From: Streptomyces sp. Alt3
GTDB taxonomy: Bacteria > Actinomycetota > Actinomycetes > Streptomycetales > Streptomycetaceae
NCBI RefSeq assembly: GCF_030719215.1
Contig: NZ_CP120983.1
Span: 3,596,001-3,660,000, forward strand
DNA: 64,000 bases
Direction: 5' to 3'
Part shown: piece by piece, positions 26,481 through 35,285 of the stretch
How the letters are laid out: every line of letters starts with the position of its first letter
Numbering within the stretch: the first letter of the stretch is position 1
Notes under the pieces: model-generated
Told to the model about the DNA's origin: nothing
What the model saw: only the letters and a program-made list of their open reading frames with translations
Databases searched by the model: none
Translations under genes and position numbers: made by a program

Positions 26481-27170
26481 TCAGCCGTCGAGGGCCGCGC
26501 GCCACTCCCGTACCGCCGCGACGTCCACCGGTCCGCTCCAGCCGCCGGGGCGTGCGGCCCCTCCGATGTGGAAGGCCTCGATGCCCGCGGCGCGCAGTCG
26601 CGGCAGGTGGTCCAGGCGCAGCCCGCCGCCCACCATGATCTGCGGTTCGTAGCCCGGCAGCTCGGCGCGCCCCGCTTCGTCCAGCAGGGTGTCCATGCCG
26701 GCGTCGACGCCGTTCGGCGACCCCGCCGTGAGGTAGGTGTCCAGGCCCGGCAGGTCGGCGAGGTGCTTGCGCAGCACGTCGCGGTCGGCGGCGCGGTCGA
26801 TGGCGCGGTGGAAGGTCCACGGGCAGCCGTCCAGCTCGGCGACGAGCCGCTCGACGGCCACCAGGTCGGCGTGCCCGTCCTCGTCCAGGAAGCCCAGGAC
26901 GAATTCCCCGGCGCCCGCGGCGCGCAGGGTGCGGGCCTTCTCCACCAGGACGTCGATGTCTCCCGCCGCGAACCCGTCCGCGACCCTGAGCATGACCCTG
27001 AGCGGGATGTCGACGGCGGACCGGATGCTCTCGAAGACCTTGAGCGGGGGCGTCAGACCGTCGGCCGCCATGTCGGTGACCAGTTCGAGGCGGTCGGCAC
27101 CGCCTGCCTGCGCCGCGACCGCGTCCTCCGCGTCGAGAGCGATCACCTCCAGGACTGCACGGTTGCTCAT
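26481..27170 (-). CDS. cutC: CutC family protein
   Basis: A 229-residue TIM-barrel protein of the CutC family, named for copper homeostasis although the biochemical role is unsettled. Motifs are LEVIALDAEDAVAAQAGGADRLEL at the N-terminus (positions 7-30), FHRAID near residue 120, SPNGVDAGMDTLLDEAG, and the barrel end MVGGGLRLDHLPRL. It is preceded by a DasR-like dre box 33 bases upstream of the start codon. This is unexpected for a copper gene and suggests control by amino-sugar status. Monocistronic. Confidence 0.9.
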   Translation of the reverse strand: MSNRAVLEVIALDAEDAVAAQAGGADRLELVTDMAADGLTPPLKVFESIRSAVDIPLRVMLRVADGFAAGDIDVLVEKARTLRAAGAGEFVLGFLDEDGHADLVAVERLVAELDGCPWTFHRAIDRAADRDVLRKHLADLPGLDTYLTAGSPNGVDAGMDTLLDEAGRAELPGYEPQIMVGGGLRLDHLPRLRAAGIEAFHIGGAARPGGWSGPVDVAAVREWRAALDG

Positions 27171-27202
27171 GGTGTTCCATTCCCTCGGAGCGGCTGCGGA
27201 CT

Positions 27203-27218
27203 ACAGGTCTAGTCCAAT
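27203..27218. promoter_or_regulatory. DasR-type dre box upstream of cutC
   Basis: ACAGGTCTAGTCCAAT matches 13 of 16 positions of the dre consensus ACTGGTCTAGACCACT, the operator of the GlcNAc-6-phosphate-responsive GntR regulator DasR. The central GGTCTAG-CCA is intact. It lies in the expected promoter position for cutC. Confidence 0.7.
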
Positions 27219-27347
27219 AACCAGACTACGGGTCGGTCACCCGGGGCGCAGCTCTCCATGTGAACGTGTACGTGAAGAAACGCGAGACCGCGGCGGCGTC
27301 CACGGATCGGACGCGCCGCGGCCCCGGAGGTCACGTGCGGGAGGAAG

Positions 27348-28772
27348 TCAGGGCTGGACCGGCATCGACCAGCAGTTGGAGTACGCCTTCTTGCCGGAGA
27401 GCCGGTCGGTCATCCAGGAGATGGCGGCACCCTGGTCGGTGAGGTAGGGGGCGAGGTGGTTGGTGAGGATCTTGTCGCCGAGGTTGGGCAGCAGGACGGC
27501 CTCGTACGTCACGTCGGCACCCTTGCGGCACCAGTCCACCGCGAGCTGCCTCGCCTGCTCGTGCCCGACGATGTCGTCGTGCACCCCGGTCGCCAGCCGC
27601 ACCGGAGCCGTGGGCTTCAGGTTGCCGATGCGCTGCCGGGCCAAGACCTCCTGGAGCTTCGGTTCGGCCGCGATGACGTCGGCGATCGGCTTTCCGTTCG
27701 CGGTCCACCTCCTGCTGTCGGTGAAGCCGTGGCCGAGGATCGCGTCGCCCACGCACATGGTCGAGGTGTCCTTCAGCGCGGCCTTGCCGACGTCGTTGGT
27801 GTTCGCGTCGACGACCGCCTTCAGGGAGGGGTCGGACTGGACGAACCCGTTGATCGACCAGCCGAGCGCACCGGCCAGGGCGCTGCCGTCGATGCCCTTC
27901 ATGACCTCGGTGAGGTCGGCGGGCGGAGCCCCCGCGTAGGTGCCGACCAGATTGACGTCGGGGGCGTACGAGGACTGGAGTTCGGCGGCCGAGGCGCTGG
28001 CCCCGCCGCCCTGGCTGTAGCCGTAGAGGCCGACGCGTGAGGCGGAGGTGACCGACGCGCCGGTGACGGAGCGGGCGGCGCGCGCCGCGTCCAGCAGGGC
28101 GTGGCCCTCGTCGACCCGGTCGACGTAGGTGTGGAGCCGGTCGGTCGCGCCGAGGCCCACGTAGTCGGTGACGACGACGGCGGCACCGGCGGCGAGGAGG
28201 CGGTAGACCGCGAGGTTGTCGTAGCCGATGGACACCGTGCCCTGACCGACGGTCAGCGGGTGCTGGAGCGACAGCGAGGGAGCGCACTGGTCACCCTGCC
28301 CCATCGTCCCCGAGGCCAGCGCCACCAGGGGCCGGGAGCCGCCGCCCTTCCACGCGGCGGCCGGTTCGATGTACGCGCCGGTGACGGCGACGGGCCCACC
28401 GCCCGCGTCGGTGGACTTGTACATCAGCCGTGTCGCGGTGCCGGGCAGCCGACGGCCGTCCAGGCCGGGGAGGCTCAGCCCGAGGGGCAGCGGCTCCGTG
28501 CGGACGAGGGACCCGTCGGCGGCGGGCAGTCGCGCCGGCGGGGTGTAGAAGGCGGGGATGGTCACACCCCGCGATACCACCGGTTCCGACGAGGCGGAGC
28601 CGGTTGCCGACGCCGGTACGGCCGACGCGCCCAGACACGCGGCGGCGGCCACCGAGGCGGCGAGCAGGCGACCCGCGCGGCGTCCCCGCCGACGGGGTTC
28701 CGGGAGGTGGGGTTCCGGGAGGTGGGGGGCGTTCATGATCGAGCTCGAACGGGTGATCTTGCGCGGGCCCAC
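27348..28772 (-). CDS. Secreted LIP-family lipase/esterase
   Basis: A 474-residue exported alpha/beta hydrolase of the secretory lipase family (PF03583 type). A signal peptide ends around residues 55-60 (AAACLGASAVPASATG). The oxyanion/lid region is followed by the nucleophile elbow GYSQGGGA near residue 235. The acid is in TGVHDDIV, and a C-terminal His is in NHLAPY. The GTG at 28772 is chosen for its GAGGAG upstream. ATG 28736 would shorten the leader by 12 residues. A 15-bp tandem duplication encodes HLPEPHLPEP before the signal helix. Upstream lie two GTTAC/GTAAC inverted repeats. Confidence 0.88.
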   Translation of the reverse strand: MGPRKITRSSSIMNAPHLPEPHLPEPRRRGRRAGRLLAASVAAAACLGASAVPASATGSASSEPVVSRGVTIPAFYTPPARLPAADGSLVRTEPLPLGLSLPGLDGRRLPGTATRLMYKSTDAGGGPVAVTGAYIEPAAAWKGGGSRPLVALASGTMGQGDQCAPSLSLQHPLTVGQGTVSIGYDNLAVYRLLAAGAAVVVTDYVGLGATDRLHTYVDRVDEGHALLDAARAARSVTGASVTSASRVGLYGYSQGGGASASAAELQSSYAPDVNLVGTYAGAPPADLTEVMKGIDGSALAGALGWSINGFVQSDPSLKAVVDANTNDVGKAALKDTSTMCVGDAILGHGFTDSRRWTANGKPIADVIAAEPKLQEVLARQRIGNLKPTAPVRLATGVHDDIVGHEQARQLAVDWCRKGADVTYEAVLLPNLGDKILTNHLAPYLTDQGAAISWMTDRLSGKKAYSNCWSMPVQP

Positions 28773-28826
28773 GGCTCACTCCTCGCTCTGCTCCGATGAA
28801 GGGTGAGCGCAAGCTAGCACCAAGGC

Positions 28827-28867
28827 GTTACCCGAGGTAACTCACCGGTAAGTTACGCTTCGGTAAC
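28827..28867. promoter_or_regulatory. Paired GTTAC-GTAAC inverted repeats upstream of the lipase gene
   Basis: GTTACC-CGA-GGTAAC at 28827-28841 is followed by a second GTTAC-N6-GTAAC at 28852-28867. On the minus strand they overlap the -35 region that would pair with the -10-like TAGCTT (about 28812-28817). They look like tandem operators for an unidentified regulator of the lipase, or of the divergent xre gene. Confidence 0.55.
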
Positions 28868-28950
28868 GTGCCCGGTGGCTGCGCATCACATTCACCCGGA
28901 GACCGCCGCGGCCGGCACGACGCGGCCCGGTGTCCGGATGCGTATCGGTA

Positions 28951-28971
28951 CCTGGGTGCGGCACACCCAGG
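28951..28971. promoter_or_regulatory. MmyB-type regulator operator 1 (CCTGGGTG-N5-CACCCAGG)
   Basis: Perfect 8-bp arms with a 5-base spacer lie about 135 bases upstream of the first MmyB-like xre gene. The same core, GGGTG-N5-CACCC, recurs at 30043-30057 and 35671-35685, each next to a gene for, or a target of, this regulator type. Confidence 0.7.
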
Positions 28972-29106
28972 AAGTCACGCCCTTCCAGGGAACGTGCACG
29001 GCGAGCAGAGTGCCGGACAGAGGCGCAGCCCGTGCGGGGGCGCGCCCGCGCACTGCGCATCGTGGCGGTGGGCGGAGATCCGGCACCGCACACCTGGAGA
29101 GCCGCA

Positions 29107-30018
29107 ATGCGTATGCGCGTGCCCGCCGTACCTGCCCGCGACACCGGGCGGACCGCCGGAAGCGAGGGGGACGCGTCGGACAACGCGCTCGGTGAATACC
29201 TCCGCCGGTGTCGCGCCCGCCTGGATCCGTCATCGGCCGGCCTCCCCGTCGTCGCACCGGACCGCCGGGTCGAGGGACTCCGCCGGGAGGAGATCTCCTT
29301 CCTGACGGGAGTCAGCGCGGACTACTACGGCCGGCTGGAGCAGGGACGCGAGCGGAATCCCTCGGTACGGGTCGTCGAAGCGCTCAGCCGGGCGCTCCAG
29401 CTCGACCCGGACGGGCGCGGTCGGCTCTACCGTCTCTCGGGCATCAACCCGAGCCTCGGTCCGGACAGCATGCCGGCGCGTGTGCATCCGGCGCTGCTGA
29501 GGCTGCTGGAGGATTCGTCCCCGGCAGTGGCGTACGCGCTGAGTCCCTGTCTCGACGTCCTGGCGGTCAGCCGGCGGGCGCAAGCTCTGCTGTCTCCCCT
29601 GGGCAGTGAATCGAACCTGGTCCGGGCCCTGTTCACCCATCCGAAGGCGCGTGCGTTCTTCGCCGAATGGCCCCTCGCCGCTGCCGCCACCGTGCACACG
29701 CTGCGCCGCAACGCACTCCGGTGCCCCGACGACATCGACATCACGGACCTGGTCGCCGAGATGTCCGCCCGGTCAGCGGATTTCAACGGTATGTGGGAGA
29801 GCGGCAAGGAGGCTGATCTCCACCGCGCGTACGGCACCGTCGTCCATCCCGATGCCGGGCGCGTGGAACTCACGTACACGTCTTTCAGCCGGCCCGCAGC
29901 CCCGGGGCAGCTCCTGCTGGTCGGAGCGCCCTCGGCCGGAAGCCGCAGCGCCCAGGCCCTCACCTATCTGACGGCGATGAGCGCTCTCCCCCGAGGGCCA
30001 CTCCCACGACACGCGTGA
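29107..30018 (+). CDS. XRE-family regulator with MmyB-like ligand-binding domain (first copy)
   Basis: A 303-residue transcription regulator. The helix-turn-helix spans about residues 25-95 (GLRREEISFLTGVSADYYGRLEQGRE as positions 58-83). It is followed by the MmyB-like pocket domain (RVHPALLRLLEDS, ALSPCLDVLAVSRRAQAL, and the end motif RVELTYTSFSRPAAPGQLLLVG). The ATG at 29107 follows GGAGAG. It is a paralogue of the regulator at 35991. Inverted repeats of one type lie upstream of it and between it and the aldo/keto reductase, so it probably regulates itself and that gene. The ligand is unknown. Confidence 0.9.
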   Translation: MRMRVPAVPARDTGRTAGSEGDASDNALGEYLRRCRARLDPSSAGLPVVAPDRRVEGLRREEISFLTGVSADYYGRLEQGRERNPSVRVVEALSRALQLDPDGRGRLYRLSGINPSLGPDSMPARVHPALLRLLEDSSPAVAYALSPCLDVLAVSRRAQALLSPLGSESNLVRALFTHPKARAFFAEWPLAAAATVHTLRRNALRCPDDIDITDLVAEMSARSADFNGMWESGKEADLHRAYGTVVHPDAGRVELTYTSFSRPAAPGQLLLVGAPSAGSRSAQALTYLTAMSALPRGPLPRHA

Positions 30019-30036
30019 CGCACCCCGGTCCGTGCC

Positions 30037-30063
30037 CAGCCTGGGTGTGGGGCACCCAGGCTG
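30037..30063. promoter_or_regulatory. MmyB-type regulator operator 2 (11-bp arms)
   Basis: CAGCCTGGGTG and CACCCAGGCTG form a perfect inverted repeat around TGGGG. It lies after the xre stop codon and 82 bases before the aldo/keto reductase start. It shares CCTGGGTG-N5-CACCCAGG with operator 1. It could also fold as a hairpin in RNA, but there is no T-run, so an operator is favoured. Confidence 0.75.
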
Positions 30064-30144
30064 ATGGAGCCTCCCTTGTCGGAGAGGTATCGGGAAGTGT
30101 GGTGGGCGCAAGCACTCCGCTGCGCAGCTCGACAAAGGAATGTC

Positions 30145-31200
30145 ATGTCTCTTGATTCGTATCGCACGCTCGGCCGCTCCGGTCTGCGGGTCAGCCCCCT
30201 GGCCTTCGGTGCGATGACCTTCGACGACGGCAGCTGGGGTTCGGCCCCGGAGACCTCGTTCGGCCTGCTGGACCACTATCTCGACGCCGGCGGCAACTTC
30301 GTCGACACCGCGAACATGTACAACGGCGGCGCCTCGGAGGAGACGCTGGGCAGCTACTTCGCGCGACGGCCCGGGCGCCGTGACCGCATGGTCCTGTCGA
30401 CGAAGTTCGGTGGCAGCATGGCGGCCGACGACCCCAACTCCGGCGGTGCCGGGCGCAAGGCGATCCGTGCCCAGCTCGATGCCAGCCTGAAGCGGCTGAA
30501 CACCGACTACATCGACCTGTACTGGATGCACCAGTGGGACCGTCACACCCCCGTCGAGGAGACCCTGTCCACCCTCACCGATCTGGTGCGGGCGGGGAAG
30601 ATCCACGCCATCGGCCTGTCCAACGTCCCGGCATGGTGGGTGGCGGAGGCCGCCACCGTCGCCCGGCTGCGCGAGTGGGAGCCCGTTGCCGCGCTGCAGG
30701 TGGAGTACTCGCTGCTCGCCCGCAGCGTGGAGGGAGAGACCTTCGGCGCGGCCCGGCGTTTCGGTCTCGGCGTCACGCCGTGGTCCCCGCTGGCCAGCGG
30801 CGCGCTGTCCGGCAAGTACTCGCGCGACACCACCGAGGTGGCGGGCTCGGGACGCGCAGCCTATGCGGGGGCGCACCTGACCGAATCGACGTTCGTGCTC
30901 CTGGACGCGCTCAAGGAGATCGCGGAAGGGCTGGAGACCACGGTCGCGGCAGTGGCACTCGCCTGGGTACGTCAGCGTGCGGAGGTCACGTCCACGCTGG
31001 TGGGTGCTCGCACCCACCAGCAGCTCCTCGCCAACCTCGCCTCGCTCGAGGTGACGCTCACCGAAGAACAGATCGCCGGACTCGACGCGCTCACGGCTCC
31101 CGCCCTCGACTACCCCCACCACATGATCGACTCCATGGTCGGCTTCCAGCAGGGTGACACCAGCGTCAACGGGCTGGCCGCCAAGGCATTCGTCCGCTGA
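30145..31200 (+). CDS. Aldo/keto reductase
   Basis: A 351-residue NADPH-dependent TIM-barrel oxidoreductase. The catalytic tetrad is visible: Asp in NFVDTANMYN, Tyr in the same segment, Lys in LSTKFGG, and His in YWMHQWD. The cofactor-binding segment is near the C-terminus (STLVGARTHQQLLANL). The length and the PHHMIDSMVGFQQGDTSVNG tail (positions 320-339) fit the YakC/AKR13-like group. The ATG at 30145 is preceded by AAAGGA. It lies just downstream of an operator of the adjacent MmyB-like regulator and upstream of the OYE gene, so it is probably an inducible carbonyl-detoxifying enzyme. The substrate is unknown. Confidence 0.9.
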   Translation: MSLDSYRTLGRSGLRVSPLAFGAMTFDDGSWGSAPETSFGLLDHYLDAGGNFVDTANMYNGGASEETLGSYFARRPGRRDRMVLSTKFGGSMAADDPNSGGAGRKAIRAQLDASLKRLNTDYIDLYWMHQWDRHTPVEETLSTLTDLVRAGKIHAIGLSNVPAWWVAEAATVARLREWEPVAALQVEYSLLARSVEGETFGAARRFGLGVTPWSPLASGALSGKYSRDTTEVAGSGRAAYAGAHLTESTFVLLDALKEIAEGLETTVAAVALAWVRQRAEVTSTLVGARTHQQLLANLASLEVTLTEEQIAGLDALTAPALDYPHHMIDSMVGFQQGDTSVNGLAAKAFVR

Positions 31201-31374
31201 ACGCTCTCGGCGCGGCACCGGCGGTGCGGTGGCGCAACCGGCCGCGATGCGGGCGGATTCCCGCATCCGGCCGCGCCACCGCGCTGCGTGGTCTGCGCCT
31301 GCCCGGTGTGCGTGGTGTCCTGACCCGCTCGGCCCGGCATCAGCCCGAACAACTACTCCTCCCGGAGGGAAGCC

Positions 31375-32526
31375 GTGTCGGTGACGTCTGTGTCCGCTTC
31401 ATCGGGTCCGTCTCTTTTCGCGCCTGTCGCACTCGGAGACATCGAACTCGCCAACCGCGTCGTGATGGCCCCACTCACCAGGATGCGGGCGGGCGCCTCC
31501 GGCGTCCCCGGTGACCTGATGGCCGAGCACTACCGACAGCGGGCTTCCCTTGGACTGATCGTGACCGAGGGGACCTACTGCAGCCATGAATCCCAGGCCT
31601 TCGTCGGTCAGCCGGGCATCGTCACGGATGAGCAGGTGGCCGGCTGGCGGCGAACGGCCGCGGCGGTGCACGCCCGCGGCGGCCGCATCGTGATGCAGAT
31701 CGTGCACAGCGGCCGGGTGACCCATCCCGACGTCAACGGCGGACGCCCGGTCCTGGCGCCCAGTGCGATCGCGATCAATGGCGCGGGGCACACGGAAAGG
31801 GGCAAACAGCCCTTCCCGGTGCCGCAGGCCCTGACCACCGCGGAGGCCGGATCGGTCCTCGCGGATTTCGTCGCCGCCTCCCGGCACGCGATCGAGTCGG
31901 GCCTGGACGGAGTGGAGATCCACGCCGCCAACGGCTATCTGCTGCACCAGTTCCTCTCGCCGGCCTCCAACCGGCGCACCGACATGTACGGGGGGCCGCC
32001 CGAGAACCGGGCCCGCTTCGTCGTCGAGGTCGTGACGGCGGTGGCACGAGCCGTCGGCGCCGGGCGGGTCGGACTTCGGATCTCGCCGCAGCGCAACATC
32101 CACGACGTCCTGGAGACCGACCGGGACGACGTCCTCACCACCTACGGCCATCTGCTCGACCGGTTGCGCCCGCTGGGCCTGGCCTACCTGTCCATCCGCC
32201 ACGAGGACCTGGGCGGCACGCTGGTGCAGGAGTTGCGTCGCCGTTTCGGCGGCCGGCTGATGGTGAACAGGGGCACCTCTCCCATGACCACACGCGAGGA
32301 GGCGATGGAACTGATCGAAGGCGCTCACGCAGATGCCGTGGCAGTCGGCCGGGCAGCCATCGCCAATCCGGACCTGGTGGAACGCTGGCAGGGCGAGCAC
32401 CCGGAGAACGAGCCGCGCCAGGAGCTGTTCTACACATCCGGCGCAGAGGGGTACACCGACTACCCGTTCCTCGGCGTGCCGGTGCGTGTGGCGGAGCAGC
32501 GGACACGAGGACGGGACGGGCGATGA
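31375..32526 (+). CDS. Old Yellow Enzyme-type alkene reductase
   Basis: A 383-residue FMN-dependent ene-reductase (NemA/OYE type) that reduces activated C=C bonds or nitro compounds. Conserved features are NRVVMAPLTRMRA near residue 26, VTEGTYCS, QIVHSGRVTHP with the substrate-binding His near residue 103, GVEIHAANGYLLHQFLSPASNRRTDMYGG (positions 178-206) with the catalytic-site pair, and the FMN-phosphate loop DAVAVGRAAIANPDL. A GTG start follows GGAGGGA. Its stop overlaps the start of the WYL regulator, so the two are coupled. It functions with the aldo/keto reductase upstream in a probable electrophile-stress block. Confidence 0.92.
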   Translation: MSVTSVSASSGPSLFAPVALGDIELANRVVMAPLTRMRAGASGVPGDLMAEHYRQRASLGLIVTEGTYCSHESQAFVGQPGIVTDEQVAGWRRTAAAVHARGGRIVMQIVHSGRVTHPDVNGGRPVLAPSAIAINGAGHTERGKQPFPVPQALTTAEAGSVLADFVAASRHAIESGLDGVEIHAANGYLLHQFLSPASNRRTDMYGGPPENRARFVVEVVTAVARAVGAGRVGLRISPQRNIHDVLETDRDDVLTTYGHLLDRLRPLGLAYLSIRHEDLGGTLVQELRRRFGGRLMVNRGTSPMTTREEAMELIEGAHADAVAVGRAAIANPDLVERWQGEHPENEPRQELFYTSGAEGYTDYPFLGVPVRVAEQRTRGRDGR

Positions 32527-33503
32527 TCGCTACCTCCGCACGGCTGCTGCGGCTGGTCTCGCTGCTCTCCTCCAGACCCACGTGGTCCAACGCGGATCTG
32601 GCCCGGCACCTGGACGTCACCGACCGCACGGTGCGCCGGGACATCGACCGGCTGCGCGAACTCGGCTACGGCGTCGAGTCGGTCCCCGGCCCGGGCGGCG
32701 GCTACCGCTTCGGCGCGGGCAACCGCATGCCACCACTGAGCCTGGACGACGACGAGGTGTTCGCCGTGGCCATGGCGCTGCGGGAAGCAGCGCAGGGCGC
32801 GGCACTCGGCGCGGATCCGGCGGCCCTGTCGGCTCTGCTGAAACTCCGCCAGATTCTGCCCGTCCGGATGGCCAGGCGCCTGGAGAGCCTGGACGCCACC
32901 GTCGAACACACCCCGCGCTGCGAGTCTCCCCGGGCCTCCGCGGATGTGCTGTTGCTGCTGGCCTCCGTGTGCCGGGCATCCGAACGCGCCACGCTCACCT
33001 ACCGCGACACGCACGGCATCACCACGGTCAGGTGCGTCGACCCTCACCGTCTGGTCCACACCGGCGTCCACTGGTACTTCGTGGCCCGCGACGTCGAACG
33101 CTCGGCCTGGCGGACCTTCCGCGCCGACCGGGTGGTCGACGTCGAGTCCACCGGCGAGGTGGTCGACCTGAGCGACGCCCCGGACGCGGCTCAGCTGGTC
33201 TCCGACACGATCACCCGCACCGGCTACCCCTTCTTCGCCCGGGTACGGCTTCCGCTGTCCTTCGACGACGCCCGCCGGCTGGTGGCACCCATCGTCGCCA
33301 CCCACGAGTCCGAAGGACCGGACCGGACGATCATCACCGTCGGGGGATCCGACCCCGACCAGCTCGCCGGCTACCTGCTCAGCCTGCGCACGCCCCTGGA
33401 GGTCCTGTCCCCCGACAGCGTCCGCGAAGCACTGCTCGCCCGCATCGACACCCTGCACCGCGCGAATGACGCGCCTCCGCCGGAAACCGAGCGGCAGACA
33501 TGA
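32523..33503 (+). CDS. WYL-domain transcriptional regulator (YafY/PafBC type)
   Basis: A 326-residue DNA-binding protein. The N-terminal winged HTH (LVSLLSSRPTWSNADLARHLDVTDRTVRRDI as positions 10-40) is followed by a helical linker. A WYL domain comes next, with the core HTGVHWYFVARDVERSAWRTFRADRV near residue 178, where WYF replaces the canonical WYL. The C-terminal extension is of WCX type. Such regulators sense nucleic acids or other ligands. The start overlaps the OYE stop (ATGA), so it is co-transcribed and may control the redox operon. Confidence 0.9.
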   Translation: MIATSARLLRLVSLLSSRPTWSNADLARHLDVTDRTVRRDIDRLRELGYGVESVPGPGGGYRFGAGNRMPPLSLDDDEVFAVAMALREAAQGAALGADPAALSALLKLRQILPVRMARRLESLDATVEHTPRCESPRASADVLLLLASVCRASERATLTYRDTHGITTVRCVDPHRLVHTGVHWYFVARDVERSAWRTFRADRVVDVESTGEVVDLSDAPDAAQLVSDTITRTGYPFFARVRLPLSFDDARRLVAPIVATHESEGPDRTIITVGGSDPDQLAGYLLSLRTPLEVLSPDSVREALLARIDTLHRANDAPPPETERQT

Positions 33504-33552
33504 CGTCCGTCGGGTATCCGTCACCGGCTCGGACCGGGCCGCGCGCCTGCTC

Positions 33553-33921
33553 TCATGCGCCCATGCCACGCAGGGTCCGCTCCAGACCGGCGTCGATGCG
33601 CTCCATGGTGGCCGCGTAGGCCTCCGGCATGTCGACGTCGAGGCGGTCGGCGAGGACGAAGACCCACCACAGGCATTCGGCCAGCTTGTGCCGCAGCTCG
33701 GCGTCCACATCACCGTCGATGCCCCAGGTGCGTTCGGCGGCCAGGACCAGACGCCCGACGTAGGCGGCGTCATTGGTGAAGCCGACCGCGAGTTCCGGCA
33801 GGGTCCAGGTCCTGCCCAGAACTCTCTGTTCGATCTTCTCGTACCGGGCTCGGACCTCCAGGGCCCTGTCATCCGCCTCTTCGAGTCCGGCCTTGTCGTC
33901 GCGTTCCCGCGTCTCGCTCAT
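33553..33921 (-). CDS. MazG-like nucleotide pyrophosphohydrolase
   Basis: A 122-residue all-helical protein. The acidic pattern ELRHKLAECLWWVFVLADRLDVD (about residues 78-100), with Glu residues one and two turns apart, fits the metal-binding helices of MazG-like NTP pyrophosphohydrolases. It is shorter than full MazG. The ATG follows GAGAGGAAATC. It is convergent with the WYL gene. A house-cleaning role is likely but is inferred from the fold only. Confidence 0.7.
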   Translation of the reverse strand: MSETRERDDKAGLEEADDRALEVRARYEKIEQRVLGRTWTLPELAVGFTNDAAYVGRLVLAAERTWGIDGDVDAELRHKLAECLWWVFVLADRLDVDMPEAYAATMERIDAGLERTLRGMGA

Positions 33922-34161
33922 CCTGATTTCCTCTCGGACGGATTTCGTGTCATCGACGACGCTAGAAGCAGATGCGGTCGATTTTGGTCCTGGTCTGTTC
34001 GTGGGTGCGTCGGATGTGCCGGCACATGGATGACATGCCGAGCGCGGCGGCGTTCGGGGTGTTCATCGGGCGTCCGAGCGCGAGGTCATTGGTACGGCCC
34101 CGCTGCGAGGCAGGTCCTGGCCGGTGGTGCGATGAGGACGGTGTGCCTCCCCCGCTGGAGG

Positions 34162-35274
34162 TCAGGGAGCGTCAGGGGATGTCAGGTCGAAGTCGGCACG
34201 GGGCGACTCGACTCCGTTGATCTGGAGGGAGACCGATTGGCGGCCCGGGTAGTAGCGGCGTGTGGTGATCGGCCGGAAGGAGTGCTCGCGTTCCACCTGG
34301 ATCCGTTCGTCCGGAGCCAGGGTGCGGGTGGTGAGCTTGAAGGTCTTGCCGGTCTGTTGCCCGTTGGCCTTGCGGTGGTGCACGACGTAATCGATCGTGA
34401 GCCTCGCCGCGGCATCGCCGATGTTGCGGATCGCCGCCGTGAAGCGGACCGTTCCGCCGAACGGGACGGTCTCCCGGTCGAGATGAGGTCCGTCGACCTC
34501 CAGGGCTGCGGGAGCGAAGCCGAGCAGTTCCAGAGCACCGGGGTGGCCGCGCTTGACGAGGGTGCGCAGTCCGTGGCGCACCAGGCGTTCGGTGGTGGCC
34601 GCCGGGTGGTTCAGCCAGCGGCGGGCCGTGTCGACGACGACCTCGGGGTGGTCACGGCTGAGGTCGTTGAGATGGTTGGCGACCGAGCGGCGCACGTACT
34701 CGCTCTCGTCCCGGTAGAGGGCGTCCAGAACGGGCACGGTCGCTCCGGGGCGGGCCAGGATGTGCGGGACGCGGACCGACCAGGGCAGGTAGGGGCGTGT
34801 CCCTTCGGAGGCGAGCCTGCGCACGTCGGCGTCGGGTGAGCCGGTCCAGCCGCCGACGATGGTGTCGAGGGCCCGGTCGAGATCGTGTCGGAGCAGGGTC
34901 CGGACGGCGAATTCCGAGGTCAGACGCCCGGTGAGGCTCGCCAGCAGTTCCATCGCGTCGTCGAAGGCCGCCGGCTCGTTCTCCTGGACGGCACGGGTGG
35001 CGAGGGCGCTGGTGACCGGCCAGATCAACCAGCCGGTGAACTGTGCGTCCTCCCGGGCGACGCGCACGGTGCGCGCCAGTGTTGCGTAGTCGCCCGGAAG
35101 ATCGGCGAGCAGCGCGTCGCGCAACAGGTCGGCGCGCTCGCGCAGGGCCAGTGCGTCGATCCGTGAGGGCGCCGCGCGCAGCGCCGTGAGTTCGGCGTCC
35201 GGGGCGGCGGCGTGGATCGCGCGGGTGAGGCTCCGGGCGGTGTCACGGCTGATGAGCTGGTCTGCGAAAGGCAT
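34162..35274 (-). CDS. alkC: AlkC-like DNA alkylation repair glycosylase
   Basis: A 370-residue HEAT-repeat protein of the AlkC/AlkD group, which excises alkylated bases without base flipping. The N-terminus (MPFADQLISRDTARSLTRAI) and RERADLLRDALLADLPGDY match AlkC. The middle shows HEAT-like helices (DESEYVRRSVANHLNDLSRDHPEVV as positions 190-214). The C-terminal about 100 residues are beta-rich (GGTVRFTAAIRNIGDAAARLTIDYVVHHRK as positions 272-301), as in the Ig-like domain of AlkC. The ATG at 35274 gives the family start. It lies 11 bases after the ABM-fold gene, so they form one operon. Confidence 0.88.
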   Translation of the reverse strand: MPFADQLISRDTARSLTRAIHAAAPDAELTALRAAPSRIDALALRERADLLRDALLADLPGDYATLARTVRVAREDAQFTGWLIWPVTSALATRAVQENEPAAFDDAMELLASLTGRLTSEFAVRTLLRHDLDRALDTIVGGWTGSPDADVRRLASEGTRPYLPWSVRVPHILARPGATVPVLDALYRDESEYVRRSVANHLNDLSRDHPEVVVDTARRWLNHPAATTERLVRHGLRTLVKRGHPGALELLGFAPAALEVDGPHLDRETVPFGGTVRFTAAIRNIGDAAARLTIDYVVHHRKANGQQTGKTFKLTTRTLAPDERIQVEREHSFRPITTRRYYPGRQSVSLQINGVESPRADFDLTSPDAP

Positions 35275-35285
35275 GAGTGGGTTCC

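Noticed and set aside
28681..28740. 15-bp duplicated segment encoding HLPEPHLPEP as a regulatory repeat
   Set aside because: It lies inside the lipase coding sequence before the signal helix and is best explained as an in-frame duplication.
33922..34161. Short open frames between the MazG-like gene and alkC as a degraded transposase
   Set aside because: The frames are short with no recognisable transposase motif, inverted repeats or target duplication.
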